A stretch of DNA of 64,000 nt from Pelagovum sp. HNIBRBA483 (GCF_040931995.1 NZ_CP162412.1:1488001-1552000), one strand, 5' to 3'; counted from the stretch's first letter, positions 52,501-61,467 are shown. The notes: generated by a model from the letters alone, not told the origin. Translations and numbers: made by a program.

Positions 52501-54094
52501 CGTTGTTGTCTTCGATAACCTTGCCCCGGGCACCTATACGGTGAAGGAAGCAACGCCAGAGGGCTGGAAGGTTCTGGGCGATGCGGAAGTGACGCTGAGC
52601 GATCTGGAGTCGGGCTTCGACGAGACTGTGGACTTCTACAACTTCGAGCTCTTTGACCTGTCCGGCATGAAGTATGAGGACATGAACGGCGACGGCGACA
52701 CGACCGGCGATGGCGGCTGGGGCGGTGTGACCGTGTTCATTGACCAGAACGACAACCAGACGCTGGACGAAGGCGAGCTGTCGACCACCACGGCGGGTAA
52801 TGGCTCGTGGTCCTTCACGGGGCTGGATGCGTCCTATGCGGGTGGCGTCGTGATGGAGGAGGTGCCGGATGGCTCCTACCAGACGCTCGGCAACGCGGGC
52901 TACACGGTGACGGGCACCTCTGGCGCGGATCAGTCGGGGCTGGATTTTGCCAATACGCGCTATGGCTCCATCGAGGGCTACAAGTTCTTTGATGTGAGCC
53001 GTGATGGGACGTGGGACGCTGACGAGAGCGGTGCGCTGGGGTGGACGATTGAGCTATACCTCGATGATGGCAACGGCACGTTTGGTGCCGAAGACGGTGC
53101 GGCGGTTCAAACGGATGTATCGGATGCCGACGGTTTCTGGACCTTCACGGGGCTGGAGATGGGCACCTATTACGTCAAAGAGGTTCTGAAATCGGGCTGG
53201 ATCCAGACAACACCGGAGATGAATGGCGATGGCTATTTCAAGGTGGTGGTCGACGAGTCTGGTGAGGTGGTGATCTCGGCTGTTGATCAGGCTGGCGCGC
53301 TCCCGAATGATGGGCTTCTCTACTTCGGCAACGACATGATCGAGGGGCCGGGGGTGCGGACGCCGGGCTTCTGGAAATCCGACCTCGGCCAGACCTATTG
53401 GGACGGCGATGACACCAATGAAGGGATGGTCGAAGGCACGGGCGTTGATTTCCAGAAGGAGGGCGATGAGTTTGCGGAGAATGATCTCTTCGAGTTGAAC
53501 TATCCGGCCTATTTCGACGGTTTAGATGCGGATGGCGGGATCAACTTTACGCCGGATGCAGGTGATCTTGGTGCCTACCCGACTTATAAGGAAAAGGGCG
53601 AGGATCTGCCCTATCTGCTGGTCGGGGATTGGGACTGGAGTGCTTCTGAGACTGGGGACGAAACGGTCCGCGAGTATACGCTTGCCGAAGCGCTTATCGC
53701 CCTTGAGGGCGGCGAAGACAGCAAGGGCAAGAACACCGATTATGCCAAGGTTTCGACCGTGGAGCGCGATCTGATTGCGTCGTGGCTCAACCATATGAGC
53801 GGGAATGCGGTTGATACGGAAGTCGAGGGACAAACCATCGGCTACTGGATCGATCAGGCCATTCTTTATGTCGAACACGCTGATGGCAAAACCCGCAAGG
53901 ACGGTAAGACCGAGTGGAATGACGGCGTGGATATTGATGGCGATGACATCATTGATACCGCAGCCGGTTCTGACATCCATACGGCCCTCGACGGTTGGAA
54001 CAATTGGGGTGTGCTTGCCGGTGAGCAGGTCACATTTGATGCCGATGACGGCCAAGATCTGACGTCACAGGCCTATTACGACGCGGTTGCCTAA
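49547..54094 (+). CDS. Giant SdrD/Cna-B-type repeat protein, probable type I-secreted adhesin
   Basis: 1515 residues from ATG 49547. Very acidic, with no signal peptide, as expected for a type I secretion substrate. Residues 1-500 include a GVYGTADDTTVDLGGDG calcium-type loop and a DUF11-like segment (NTGNVDLTNVSLTDDIFGEL). From about 502 SdrD-like modules follow, with DxDxDG-type loops (FEDDDGDGVQDAGED). Two nearly identical 204-residue units start at 629 and 833, a third half-unit at 1037, then another module at 1140. The C-terminal domain starts near 1271 (VRTPGFWKSDLGQTYW). No classic RTX nonapeptides are seen. Its exporter genes follow. Confidence 0.85.
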   Translation: MATDSTSEVILSDEELFRVSTDLEDYAPGSTAIITAEGVDVGGSVTFEVEHVTDAGEDGVYGTADDTTVDLGGDGHDSWTVVDGGEGDLDGEANGAIVTSWYVNPDDSLDETFLLSADDGTDVTYDSFTDSHTPELEAVVDNDPDADYLPLLNWNDHGTIGDAWFVQGHVHDTDSTGTGNILPFVRIQSTESEEGYNSSYRPTEFDEDTNDNWNHDLLLEQIPIVTGIDVDLDGIIDVAEGEAFYQFRLDLNEKNSTQGVHVSLDELQIYLGTSGGYHDFTIDEGFYNGDDTLDSLSVYNLDATFGEDVYILINDVEPGSGRSDMYFYLSVDDVAAATGGDDEWTHLYLYSKFGENHASDATFEEWSVSKWAAIDLEKYVSVDGQTSWHDADSATGPETYEGDDVWFKFTIENTGNVDLTNVSLTDDIFGELLPAGSVVGITGDTDSDGVLDFDETWELIYGPEDAILGQHVNIATVTASASGFDDLSDSDAAHYFGNPKVNIFGSKFEDDDGDGVQDAGEDAPATSFQMGLYIVTTAADGSESVSAVQATVWTDTNGDFAFNDLALLADNQEYRVRELGYEDAEGAFVAIDATESDWVATTANPVDIDPSANADGIYNISFGNFDLFDLSGTKYEDMDGDGDMTDVDPGWGGVTVFIDQNDNQTLDEGELSTTTAGNGSWSFTGLDASYAGGVVMEEVPDGSYQTYGNAGYTVTGTSGADQSGLDFANTKYGKITVKKYIDADGDLGTTGDQTVKAGWSIGLFDANDVQIGASVDTDANGVVVFDNLAPGTYTVKEATPEGWKVLGDAEVTLSDLESGFDETVDFYNFELFDLSGTKYEDMDGDGDMTDVDPGWGGVTVFIDQNDNQTLDAGELSTTTAGDGSWSFTGLDASYAGGVVMEEVPDGSYQTYGNAGYTVTGTSGADQSGLDFANTKYGKITVKKYIDADGDLGTTGDQTVKAGWSIGLFDADGVQIGASVDTDANGVVVFDNLAPGTYTVKEATPEGWKVLGDAEVTLSDLESGFDETVDFYNFELFDLSGMKYEDMNGDGDTTGDGGWGGVTVFIDQNDNQTLDEGELSTTTAGNGSWSFTGLDASYAGGVVMEEVPDGSYQTLGNAGYTVTGTSGADQSGLDFANTRYGSIEGYKFFDVSRDGTWDADESGALGWTIELYLDDGNGTFGAEDGAAVQTDVSDADGFWTFTGLEMGTYYVKEVLKSGWIQTTPEMNGDGYFKVVVDESGEVVISAVDQAGALPNDGLLYFGNDMIEGPGVRTPGFWKSDLGQTYWDGDDTNEGMVEGTGVDFQKEGDEFAENDLFELNYPAYFDGLDADGGINFTPDAGDLGAYPTYKEKGEDLPYLLVGDWDWSASETGDETVREYTLAEALIALEGGEDSKGKNTDYAKVSTVERDLIASWLNHMSGNAVDTEVEGQTIGYWIDQAILYVEHADGKTRKDGKTEWNDGVDIDGDDIIDTAAGSDIHTALDGWNNWGVLAGEQVTFDADDGQDLTSQAYYDAVA
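51431..52960 (+). repeat. Tandem 612-bp coding repeats, two and a half copies
   Basis: Units begin at 51431, 52043 and 52655, exactly 612 bases (204 codons) apart. The first two differ at only about a dozen bases by eye. The third copies just the first half of the unit and has diverged near its start. Each unit holds two SdrD/Cna-B-like subdomains. The in-frame length and near identity indicate recent duplication or gene conversion and possible copy-number variation. Confidence 0.92.
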
Positions 54095-54101
54095 CGCCTC
54101 A

Positions 54102-54140
54102 GACCGGCCAACTGCGCGATGCTGCGTGGTTTGGCCGGTC
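54102..54140 (+). promoter_or_regulatory. Hairpin between adhesin and exporter genes
   Basis: GACCGGCCAA (54102-54111) pairs with TTGGCCGGTC (54131-54140), 10 bp with a 19-base loop, 7 bases after the adhesin stop codon. No T-run follows, so it is more likely a 3'-end stabiliser or partial terminator, allowing more substrate than exporter. Confidence 0.55.
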
Positions 54141-54204
54141 GTTGCGATGGCCTTTCGGGCAGGTGGTTCCATGAAGCGACTGGTACGGGTCTAGGGGACG
54201 GGTG

Positions 54205-55938
54205 ATGGCACGACGCAAAGCAAGCCCGCTCACGTCACTTTTGCGCGCAATGCGGGGGCAGTGGCCCGCGCTTTTCGTGCTCAGTTTTCTGTCCAACATC
54301 CTGTTACTGACAAGCTCAATATACATGTTGCAGGTGTTTGATCGCGTGCTCTCCTCCGGTTCGGTGGATACGCTTTTGTGGCTCACCGTCATCGCGCTGG
54401 TGGCTATCGCGACTTATGGCGTGCTAGAATACGCGCGTCGTATGGTGCTGAACCGCACCGGCGCGTGGCTGGAGGCGGAACTGGCGCCGCATGTGATCCG
54501 GCGGGCGATTGCGGCACGGCTGGCGCGGGGGCGGTCGGAGGCGGACCTGAATGACGTTGCGGATGTGCGCAATTTCGTGGCGGGTGATGCGATCCTCGCC
54601 TTCTTTGACGCGCCTTGGACGCCGGTGTTCATCGCGGTGATCTGGCTCATGCATCCGCTTTTGGGAGTGATTGCCATCGCGGGTGCGGTTGTCCTCCTTG
54701 CGGTCGCGTTGCTGAACGATGCGATGACGCGCAAACGCACGGCGGCGGCGGGGCAGCGGGTGCGCAGCGCACGGCGGGACGCGGGGCAATTCATTGGAAA
54801 CGCCGAGACGCTGGCGGCGCTGGGGATGGTCGGCGCGGTGGTGCAGCGCTGGCGGGCGGGCCATGCGGCGGGTGAAACGCTGGGCCGCGCGGCGGGCGAT
54901 ATGACGGTGCTCCTGTTCAATATCTCGCGCGGGTTACGCTTGGGCTTGCAGGTTGCGATTTTGGGCGCAGCGGCGTGGCTCGTCTTGCAAGGAGAGATGA
55001 CGGCGGGGGGGATGATCGCGGCGTCGATCATCCTGAGCCGCGCACTTTCGCCCGTGGAGCGGGCAATATCGGCCTGGCGTAGCTATGGCAGCTACCGTGC
55101 GGCGAAAGGGCGGCTGGCGCAGCTCTTTGCGGCGACCCGCGCGCCGGAGGAGCGGATCGAGTTGCCGCGCCCAAAGGGGCAGATCAGCCTGCATAATGTG
55201 AGCCTGATGGCACCCGCCACCGGAAACCCGATCTTGAAAGGGATCGGCTTCCAACTGGCGGCGGGGCAGGTGTGTGGCGTGCTCGGGCCATCTGGCTCGG
55301 GTAAGACGAGCCTTTGCAAGTTGTTGGTGGGCGCATGGGCGCCGTCGATGGGGGTGATCCGACTCGACGGGGCGGATGTGGCCGATTGGGACAGCGAGCG
55401 GCTTGGCGCGTATCTGGGCTACTTGCCACAATCGGTGGAATTGTTCAGTGGGACGGTTGCGGAAAACATCGCACGGTTGGGCGCGGTGGATGACCAAGAC
55501 GTGCTGCGCGCGGCACAGGCGGCGGGCGCACATGAGATGATCCTCTCGCTGCCGGAGGGATACGAGACAGATATCGGCCAGTTTGCCGATCAGATCTCTG
55601 GCGGGCAGCGGCAGAGGATCGGCTTGGCGCGGGCGCTTTACGGTGATCCGGCGGTTATTGTGCTGGATGAGCCAAATTCCAACCTTGACGGTATGGGGGA
55701 GGCGGCGCTCCTCAAGGCTTTGCAGGGGGTCAAGGAACGTGGCGCGACGGTGATCATCGTCTCGCATCTGCCGCATTTGTTGCGGTTGACCGACCATATC
55801 CTTGTTCTGAAGGACGGCGCGATGGCGCGGTTTGGCGCGCGTGACGAGATTTTACAGGAAATGATGCAGGCGGGTAAGAAAGTGCAGCCTGTGCCCCCGA
55901 CTGGCGCGCCGAATGTTGCGATGAAGGCGGGGGAGTGA
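54205..55938 (+). CDS. Type I secretion ABC transporter (permease-ATPase), system A
   Basis: 577 residues from ATG 54205, after AGGGGA. An ABC exporter with an N-terminal membrane domain of about six helices and a C-terminal ATPase: Walker A GVLGPSGSGKTSLCKLL, signature ISGGQRQRIGLARALYGDP, Walker B VIVLDEPNSNLD. Matches the PrtD group of type I secretion systems. No N-terminal peptidase domain. It lies 110 bases after the adhesin gene and 4 bases before its HlyD partner. No TolC-type outer membrane gene is nearby. Confidence 0.93.
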   Translation: MARRKASPLTSLLRAMRGQWPALFVLSFLSNILLLTSSIYMLQVFDRVLSSGSVDTLLWLTVIALVAIATYGVLEYARRMVLNRTGAWLEAELAPHVIRRAIAARLARGRSEADLNDVADVRNFVAGDAILAFFDAPWTPVFIAVIWLMHPLLGVIAIAGAVVLLAVALLNDAMTRKRTAAAGQRVRSARRDAGQFIGNAETLAALGMVGAVVQRWRAGHAAGETLGRAAGDMTVLLFNISRGLRLGLQVAILGAAAWLVLQGEMTAGGMIAASIILSRALSPVERAISAWRSYGSYRAAKGRLAQLFAATRAPEERIELPRPKGQISLHNVSLMAPATGNPILKGIGFQLAAGQVCGVLGPSGSGKTSLCKLLVGAWAPSMGVIRLDGADVADWDSERLGAYLGYLPQSVELFSGTVAENIARLGAVDDQDVLRAAQAAGAHEMILSLPEGYETDIGQFADQISGGQRQRIGLARALYGDPAVIVLDEPNSNLDGMGEAALLKALQGVKERGATVIIVSHLPHLLRLTDHILVLKDGAMARFGARDEILQEMMQAGKKVQPVPPTGAPNVAMKAGE

Positions 55939-55942
55939 GGCG

Positions 55943-57415
55943 ATGGATTTCACCGTGATCTCCAGCAGTTTTGCGCAAGGGATGGAGGAACTGGCTTCGG
56001 GCCGCTTGGGACCAGCGGCGCTGTTTGTGATCGGGGCGGCGGCGCTGTGCGTTTCGCTTTTGTGGTTCCTTTTTCGCTTACAGGTGCCGGCATCCGTGGT
56101 GGCCTATGAGGGGGCGCCGCTGGCGCGTGTTACGCGGCGCGGGCGGGTGACGGGCGTATTGGCGGCAGTGGTTTTCTTTGGCCTGTTCGGTGTTTGGGCG
56201 TGGTATGCGCCGCTTTCCACGGCGGCGGTCGCGCCGGGGGTTGTGAACCCTGACGGCTCACGCAAGACGGTGCAGCACCTCGAAGGGGGGATCATCCGCC
56301 GTATCCATGTGCGCGAAGGGGATTACGTCGCGCAGGGGCAGGCGTTGGTCACGCTGGAGAATGTGCGGGCGCTGGCGCGGTTTGACGAGTTGCGCGAGCG
56401 GCAGGTTATCCTCCGTGCGACCGAGGCGCGGCTGGTCGCGGAACAGACGGAACAGGAAGCGCCCGATTTTACTTTCCCTGATGAATTGCAAAGCGAGCGG
56501 CCGGACCAGATCGCCGAGGCGGTTGCGGGCCAGCGGGCGTTGTTCGAGGACCGGCGGGCGACGCAGGAGGCGCGGGAGCGGATCCTTGCCAGCCGGATGG
56601 AGCAATTGCGAGCGGAGATTGCCGGCTTGCGGGAGGTGATTACGGCGCAGGACGGCCAGCAGGCGCTTTTAGCGCAGGAAATTGAGGCGATGCAGGGGCT
56701 ATATGATCAAGGGCTGCAACGGCTGGCGCCGCTTCTGGCGCTGAAACGGCAGGAGGCGGAGCTGACCGCTGAGCGGGCGAGCCACCGTGCCAGCATCGCG
56801 CGGCTGGAACAGCAGATCGGTGAGACGGAGCTGCAACTGCACGCCACGAACCAGCAGAACCGTGAGGCGGTATCTTCGGAACTCGCGGATGTGCGGGCGG
56901 AGCTGTCCACAGTGCGCAGCCAAATCCCCGAACGGGCCGATGCGCTGGCGCGGACGCAGGTGACGGCGCCGATTGCAGGGCAGGTGCTGAATGTGCAGGT
57001 CACGACGGAGGCGGGTGGTATCTTGCGGCCGGGGGGAGAAATCCTTGATATCGTGCCGGATGACGGTGCGTTGATCATCGAGGCGCGGCTACGTCCGCAG
57101 GACATTGATACCGTCTCGCCGGGAATGCAGGCGCGGGTGTTGCTGACCGCCTACACGCAGCGGAACCTGCCGCAAATCTATGGGACTTTGAGGACGATAT
57201 CAGCGGATAGGCTGGTGGATGAGCGCACGGGGGAGCCGTATTTCCTCGCGCGGGTGCATGTTTCGGCGGAGGCGATGGCGGCGCTTGCGGGGCAGGTGGA
57301 ACTGATCGCGGGGATGCCTGCGGACGTGATGATCCTGACCGGCGAGCGCACGGTGTTCGATTTCCTGCTCAAGCCGTTTGCCGACAGTCTGCGGCTCAGT
57401 TTTCGGGAAAATTAG
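55943..57415 (+). CDS. Type I secretion membrane fusion protein (HlyD family), system A
   Basis: 490 residues. A hydrophobic N terminus with two membrane segments (about 23-44 and 70-88), then a biotinyl-lipoyl-like half (SRKTVQHLEGGIIRRIHVRE), long coiled coils (about 150-330), the second half-motif (RTQVTAPIAGQVLNVQVTTE) and a beta-barrel C terminus. The PrtE/HlyD layout links the inner-membrane ABC transporter to TolC. Its stop overlaps that of the convergent gene at 57412 by 4 bases. Confidence 0.92.
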   Translation: MDFTVISSSFAQGMEELASGRLGPAALFVIGAAALCVSLLWFLFRLQVPASVVAYEGAPLARVTRRGRVTGVLAAVVFFGLFGVWAWYAPLSTAAVAPGVVNPDGSRKTVQHLEGGIIRRIHVREGDYVAQGQALVTLENVRALARFDELRERQVILRATEARLVAEQTEQEAPDFTFPDELQSERPDQIAEAVAGQRALFEDRRATQEARERILASRMEQLRAEIAGLREVITAQDGQQALLAQEIEAMQGLYDQGLQRLAPLLALKRQEAELTAERASHRASIARLEQQIGETELQLHATNQQNREAVSSELADVRAELSTVRSQIPERADALARTQVTAPIAGQVLNVQVTTEAGGILRPGGEILDIVPDDGALIIEARLRPQDIDTVSPGMQARVLLTAYTQRNLPQIYGTLRTISADRLVDERTGEPYFLARVHVSAEAMAALAGQVELIAGMPADVMILTGERTVFDFLLKPFADSLRLSFREN

Positions 57416-58077
57416 CGGGTTAGGGTGCGCAGGCGGCGACGGGCGAGTTGCTTGTTGAGAACCGGAACGTCGCTCTTTCGGGCCGCGTATTGCCGCAGGA
57501 AGCGGGCCTGTTGCTCAAGCGCGTCGATCTCGGTTTCGGTCAGGAAATAATCATAGCGGTCAAAGGGAAGCCCTTCGGCAAGGGCGGTGGCGATCTCGGC
57601 GCGGATACGGCCACCGCCGATCAGCACGACATCTTCGCCGATGAACAAGCGAAACACGCCGATATCACCGTCTGCGGCGGGTTCTTCGGCACCATCGCAG
57701 CAGAACGTCGGTTCGATTTTGCCGACGTAATAATTCCCCTCGTGGTGCAGACGAATGCGCGCGGAATCGCCGCCTTCGTTCAGGAGAGCGGCCAATTGAC
57801 GGTTGCCCTTGATGATGTTCGGCGCGTCGATCCGGCGGGTACGGTCGGTGCTGCCGAGATCGGACATGGGAAAGGTCCAGTCTGAGCGGCGGCGGGAGAA
57901 ACACAGCGCGACCTTCTTGTTGTCGGCGCTGATGAAGATCTCGGCATAACGGTCGCGGGCGCTCAATTCTGCGCTGAGTGTTTCGTTCAGTTGGAAGCCA
58001 TAGCGGCGCAAGGTGATCCAGAATTCAGGCTGCACTTCTTCCACATGGGACTGACGGATCCATTTCGTTTCGGTCAT
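57412..58077 (-). CDS. Hypothetical protein between the two type I secretion pairs
   Basis: 221 residues from ATG 58077; no signal peptide or membrane helix. It begins TETKWIRQSHVEEVQPEFWI and has a globular, mixed alpha/beta look with FRLFIGEDVVLIGGGRIRA and a basic C terminus (LNKQLARRRLRTLTR). The family is not recognised. It lies 98 bases from system B on the same strand and overlaps the stop of system A HlyD by 4 bases. The position suggests a role in secretion or its control; this is inference. Confidence 0.65.
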   Translation of the reverse strand: MTETKWIRQSHVEEVQPEFWITLRRYGFQLNETLSAELSARDRYAEIFISADNKKVALCFSRRRSDWTFPMSDLGSTDRTRRIDAPNIIKGNRQLAALLNEGGDSARIRLHHEGNYYVGKIEPTFCCDGAEEPAADGDIGVFRLFIGEDVVLIGGGRIRAEIATALAEGLPFDRYDYFLTETEIDALEQQARFLRQYAARKSDVPVLNKQLARRRLRTLTR

Positions 58078-58175
58078 CTGTGGTTGGCCTTGCTGCTCAT
58101 GGTTTCGCGTTGTGCTGCAAGAGGTATGCCAGCAAAGGCGGGGGACAAGCCGGTGTTGCATCCTGACCGACACCG

Positions 58176-59477
58176 TCAGCCTTCGCGGAAGGCTTTGGCG
58201 AAATAGTCGGTGAGCGGTTTGGTCAGGTAGTGAAGGGGCGTGCGGTCACTGGTGCGAAAGTAGGCCTCAACCGGCATGCCGGGAAGGAGCGTCGCGCCGG
58301 CGGGGAGGCGGGACAGGGTGCCATCGTCCAGTGCGATTTCGGCGCGGTAATAGCCTTGTGCGGTGGTTTCATCACGAAAGGCATCGGCAGAGAGGTTGGT
58401 GACGTGGCCGAAAAGAACGGGCGTGTTGCGGGTATCAAAACTGGTGAGCCGGAGGGTGACAGGTTGATCAAGGTACAGCGCTTCAATGTGGATCGGGGGG
58501 ATCTGTGCCATGATGACCAGCGGTTTATCCTGCGGGACGAGGTGGAGAAGGGGCTGGGCGGCGCGAATGACCGTGCCGTTGCCAAAAACCTGAAGTCCGT
58601 AAACCACCCCCGATACTGGCGCGCGGACATAGAGGCGGGAGAGGCGTTCTTGCAGGGCGCGGCGTTGCTCTGCGAGTTCAAGCTCTTGGTAGTGGAGATC
58701 GCGTAGGCGGGCGATTGCTTCCTCGCGGTGGCGGCTTTCGAGTTTGATGATTTCGAGGGTGATATCGGTGATGCGGCCTTCGGCCTGAGCCCGTTGAGCG
58801 TGCAATTCACCCATCGCGCCGCTGAGGCGAACGGATTGGCGCTGCAAAGTCAGCACCGATTGCGCCTGTGCGAGCCCCTTGCCAAGGAGGGTTTGCTGAT
58901 CGGTCAGTTCGCGCGCGATCAGGGATGCCTCGGCCTCAAGCGCGGCGATCTGGGCGTGAATGCCGGTGATCTGGTCGGTGATTTGGGCGCTGCGGCGGTT
59001 CAATTGGGCAATCTCATTGGCACGAGAGGCGCGGCGGGCGGTAAAGAGCTGTTGCTGGCCGGTGAGCTGTTCCTGCACCTCGGGGCGGGTGGCGGCGGCT
59101 GCCAGCAGTGCGGGGGCGAAGGTAACTTCTGTTGCGGCGTCACGCTCGGCCTCAAGCCGGCCACGTCGGGCGATGATCTCGTGCAGTTTGCCTTCGATAA
59201 TGTGCAGTTCGGACAGGAGCGCCTCTGGATCAAGGCGAAGCAAGACGTCACCCGCGGCAACAGTTTTGCCTTCGGTTACATGAATTTCGGCGATTATGCC
59301 GCCATCAGCATGTTGCACGAGCTGTCGGTTTTGAGCGATTTCGACCTGTGCAGGGACGATTATGGCACCTGAGATCTGCGCCAGCGTGACCCATGCGCCA
59401 AGGCCGCCCAACAGGATCAGAAGCGTTGCGAGGCCCAAAAGAACAGGGCGACGGGCAGACCACATGGCGCTGCTCAT
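58176..59477 (-). CDS. Type I secretion membrane fusion protein (HlyD family), system B
   Basis: 433 residues from ATG 59477 (MSSAMWSARRPVLLGLATLL), with AGGAAA before it. One N-terminal membrane helix, the lipoyl-like half QLVQHADGGIIAEIHVTEGK, long coiled coils, and the second half LYVRAPVSGVVYGLQVFGNG. Same family as system A HlyD but well diverged. It starts 4 bases inside the end of its ABC partner. Confidence 0.92.
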   Translation of the reverse strand: MSSAMWSARRPVLLGLATLLILLGGLGAWVTLAQISGAIIVPAQVEIAQNRQLVQHADGGIIAEIHVTEGKTVAAGDVLLRLDPEALLSELHIIEGKLHEIIARRGRLEAERDAATEVTFAPALLAAAATRPEVQEQLTGQQQLFTARRASRANEIAQLNRRSAQITDQITGIHAQIAALEAEASLIARELTDQQTLLGKGLAQAQSVLTLQRQSVRLSGAMGELHAQRAQAEGRITDITLEIIKLESRHREEAIARLRDLHYQELELAEQRRALQERLSRLYVRAPVSGVVYGLQVFGNGTVIRAAQPLLHLVPQDKPLVIMAQIPPIHIEALYLDQPVTLRLTSFDTRNTPVLFGHVTNLSADAFRDETTAQGYYRAEIALDDGTLSRLPAGATLLPGMPVEAYFRTSDRTPLHYLTKPLTDYFAKAFREG

Positions 59478-61204
59478 GGCGTGTTTCCTGCCGCTGTACC
59501 CTGTATGACCGCGTAGTTCTTTACATTGGTTTTGAGCACCTCGTCGCGCGGGCCGTAAGCGGTGGCTGCGCCGTCTTTGAGGATCAGGAGCGCATCGCAT
59601 TCCTGAATCGCGGCGGGACGGTGGGCCATGATGATCACCGATTTGCCAGCGGCTTTCTGGTGACGGATGGCGGCATTCAAGGCGGCGCTGCCGTCATTGT
59701 CGAGGTTGGAATTGGGTTCGTCCAGCACCAGAAGAACTGGCCGGCCATAAAGGGCGCGGGCGAGGCCGATGCGCTGTAACTGGCCGCCGGAAAGCGTGCT
59801 GGATCGCGGGGTGATGCGGGTTTCGTACCCATCGGGAAGCTGGAGGATCATCTCATGCGCGGCGGCGGCTCGGGCGGCTGAGACGACCGTTTCGGGATCA
59901 GGATCGGGCGTGAGGCGGGCGATATTCTCGGCGATTGTTCCCTCGAAGAGCTGCATCCGTTGCGGCAGGTAGCCAATATACAGGCCGCGCTGGTCAGCGG
60001 CGTAATGATCCAATGCGGCGCCGTCGAGGCGCAGCTTGCCCGCGGTTGGCGCCCAATGGCCGGTGAGCGCGCTGGCGAGCGTGGTCTTGCCCGCGCCGGA
60101 GGGCCCGATGACGCCCAGCGCCTGACCGGGGTGCAGGTCAAAGCTGATGCTGCGCAGAGCGGGTTGCGTTGCGTTTGGAGGGATAACGGTGAGGTTTCGC
60201 ACCTCCAACGCGGCCTTGGGCGCGGGCAGCGGCATACGCGGCGCGGCGGCGGGTATTTCGGAGAGCAGGTGCGCGAGGTTTTGCCAGCCTTTGATCCCGC
60301 GTTGCATAACCGGCCAGTGGGCGATGGAGTGTTCGATCGGGGCCAAGGCGCGGCCCATTAGGATCGAACCTGCCACCATCGCGCCTGCGGTCATTTCGTC
60401 CTGCAGCACAAGATAGGCACCCAAACCCAGCATCGCGGATTGCAGAAAGAGGCGCAGGCTCTTGCCGAGTGCGGCGAAGGTGCCGGCGGTGTCGCTTGCG
60501 GCGATCGTGGCGCGCAGGGCCATGCTGCGGGCGCTTTGCCAACGGTGAAAGGCGGCGCTGCGCATGCCGAGGCTTCGGATCATCTCCGCCTCGGTGTGCA
60601 GTTGGTCTGAGAGGGTATCTGCCTGCAAGCCTGCGCGGGTGGCATCAAGCAGCGGTACGCGGGAGAGCTGCTGATTGAGCAGTGAAAACAGGACAAGGAC
60701 CCCGCCACCGGCAAGCGCGAGGGCGCCAAGCCACGGGTGGAAGAGCGCGATGCAAGCAAGGAAAAGCGGCGTCCACGGAAGGTCGAACAGTGCCAGCAGC
60801 GCAGGCGAGGACAGGAGACGCTGAATCGCCTCAAGATCCCGTTGGGCGGTGGCGGCCATGCCAGCGGTGGCGGGTCCGGATGTGCTTAGCGCGACTTCGA
60901 AAACGCGCTTGTCGAGCCGGTCCTGAAAGCGGGCGGCGACACGGGCCATGATGCGGCCGCGCGTGTAATCCAGCACCCCCATCGTGGCATAGAGAAAGGC
61001 CGCAAGGAGAGTGAGCGCAAGGAGGGTTGCCTCGGACCTGCTACCGAGGACGCGGTCATAGACCTGAAGCATATAGAGCGGGCCGGTGAGCAAGAGCAGG
61101 TTCACGAAGATGCTGAACAGCGCAACGAGCCAGAAGAGGCCGCGGCTTTCGCGACGGGCTGCGCGCAGTTCGGCGCGGCCGGCATCGGTGGTGGAGACAT
61201 GCAT
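59474..61204 (-). CDS. Type I secretion ABC transporter (permease-ATPase), system B
   Basis: 576 residues of the same PrtD-like architecture as system A: membrane domain with NLLLLTGPLYMLQVYDRVLG, Walker A GVIGPSGAGKTTLASAL, signature LSGGQLQRIGLARALYG and Walker B LLVLDEPNSNLD. It leads the minus-strand pair, convergent with system A. It may export the same adhesin or a substrate encoded elsewhere; no other large acidic protein lies in the window. Confidence 0.92.
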   Translation of the reverse strand: MHVSTTDAGRAELRAARRESRGLFWLVALFSIFVNLLLLTGPLYMLQVYDRVLGSRSEATLLALTLLAAFLYATMGVLDYTRGRIMARVAARFQDRLDKRVFEVALSTSGPATAGMAATAQRDLEAIQRLLSSPALLALFDLPWTPLFLACIALFHPWLGALALAGGGVLVLFSLLNQQLSRVPLLDATRAGLQADTLSDQLHTEAEMIRSLGMRSAAFHRWQSARSMALRATIAASDTAGTFAALGKSLRLFLQSAMLGLGAYLVLQDEMTAGAMVAGSILMGRALAPIEHSIAHWPVMQRGIKGWQNLAHLLSEIPAAAPRMPLPAPKAALEVRNLTVIPPNATQPALRSISFDLHPGQALGVIGPSGAGKTTLASALTGHWAPTAGKLRLDGAALDHYAADQRGLYIGYLPQRMQLFEGTIAENIARLTPDPDPETVVSAARAAAAHEMILQLPDGYETRITPRSSTLSGGQLQRIGLARALYGRPVLLVLDEPNSNLDNDGSAALNAAIRHQKAAGKSVIIMAHRPAAIQECDALLILKDGAATAYGPRDEVLKTNVKNYAVIQGTAAGNTP

Positions 61205-61467
61205 TGGCGTGACCGGCGCTCGGGGCTCAAGGATGGCGGGTCAGGTCAAGGTAGCAATGCCGGCTCGCCCTACCAATCCCCATAAAACAGGGCATTTAGC
61301 GCAAGTTTTAGGGGCTGTGCGCCAGTGTGAGGGAGCCGAAATGTATCCATTAGGCGCAGAATGTCATCCTTGTTGTTTGCGCGGTGACACGTTCATATAA
61401 CCCACAAATTGTGAGTAATAGGGCGGCCGTGATCCGAATCCGATGAGGGGATGCCCATGGAGGCTAT

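Noticed and set aside
49547-54094. Classic RTX toxin or adhesin
   Set aside because: No GGxGxDxUx nonapeptide arrays are visible; the Asp-rich loops are of the SdrD/Cna-B kind.
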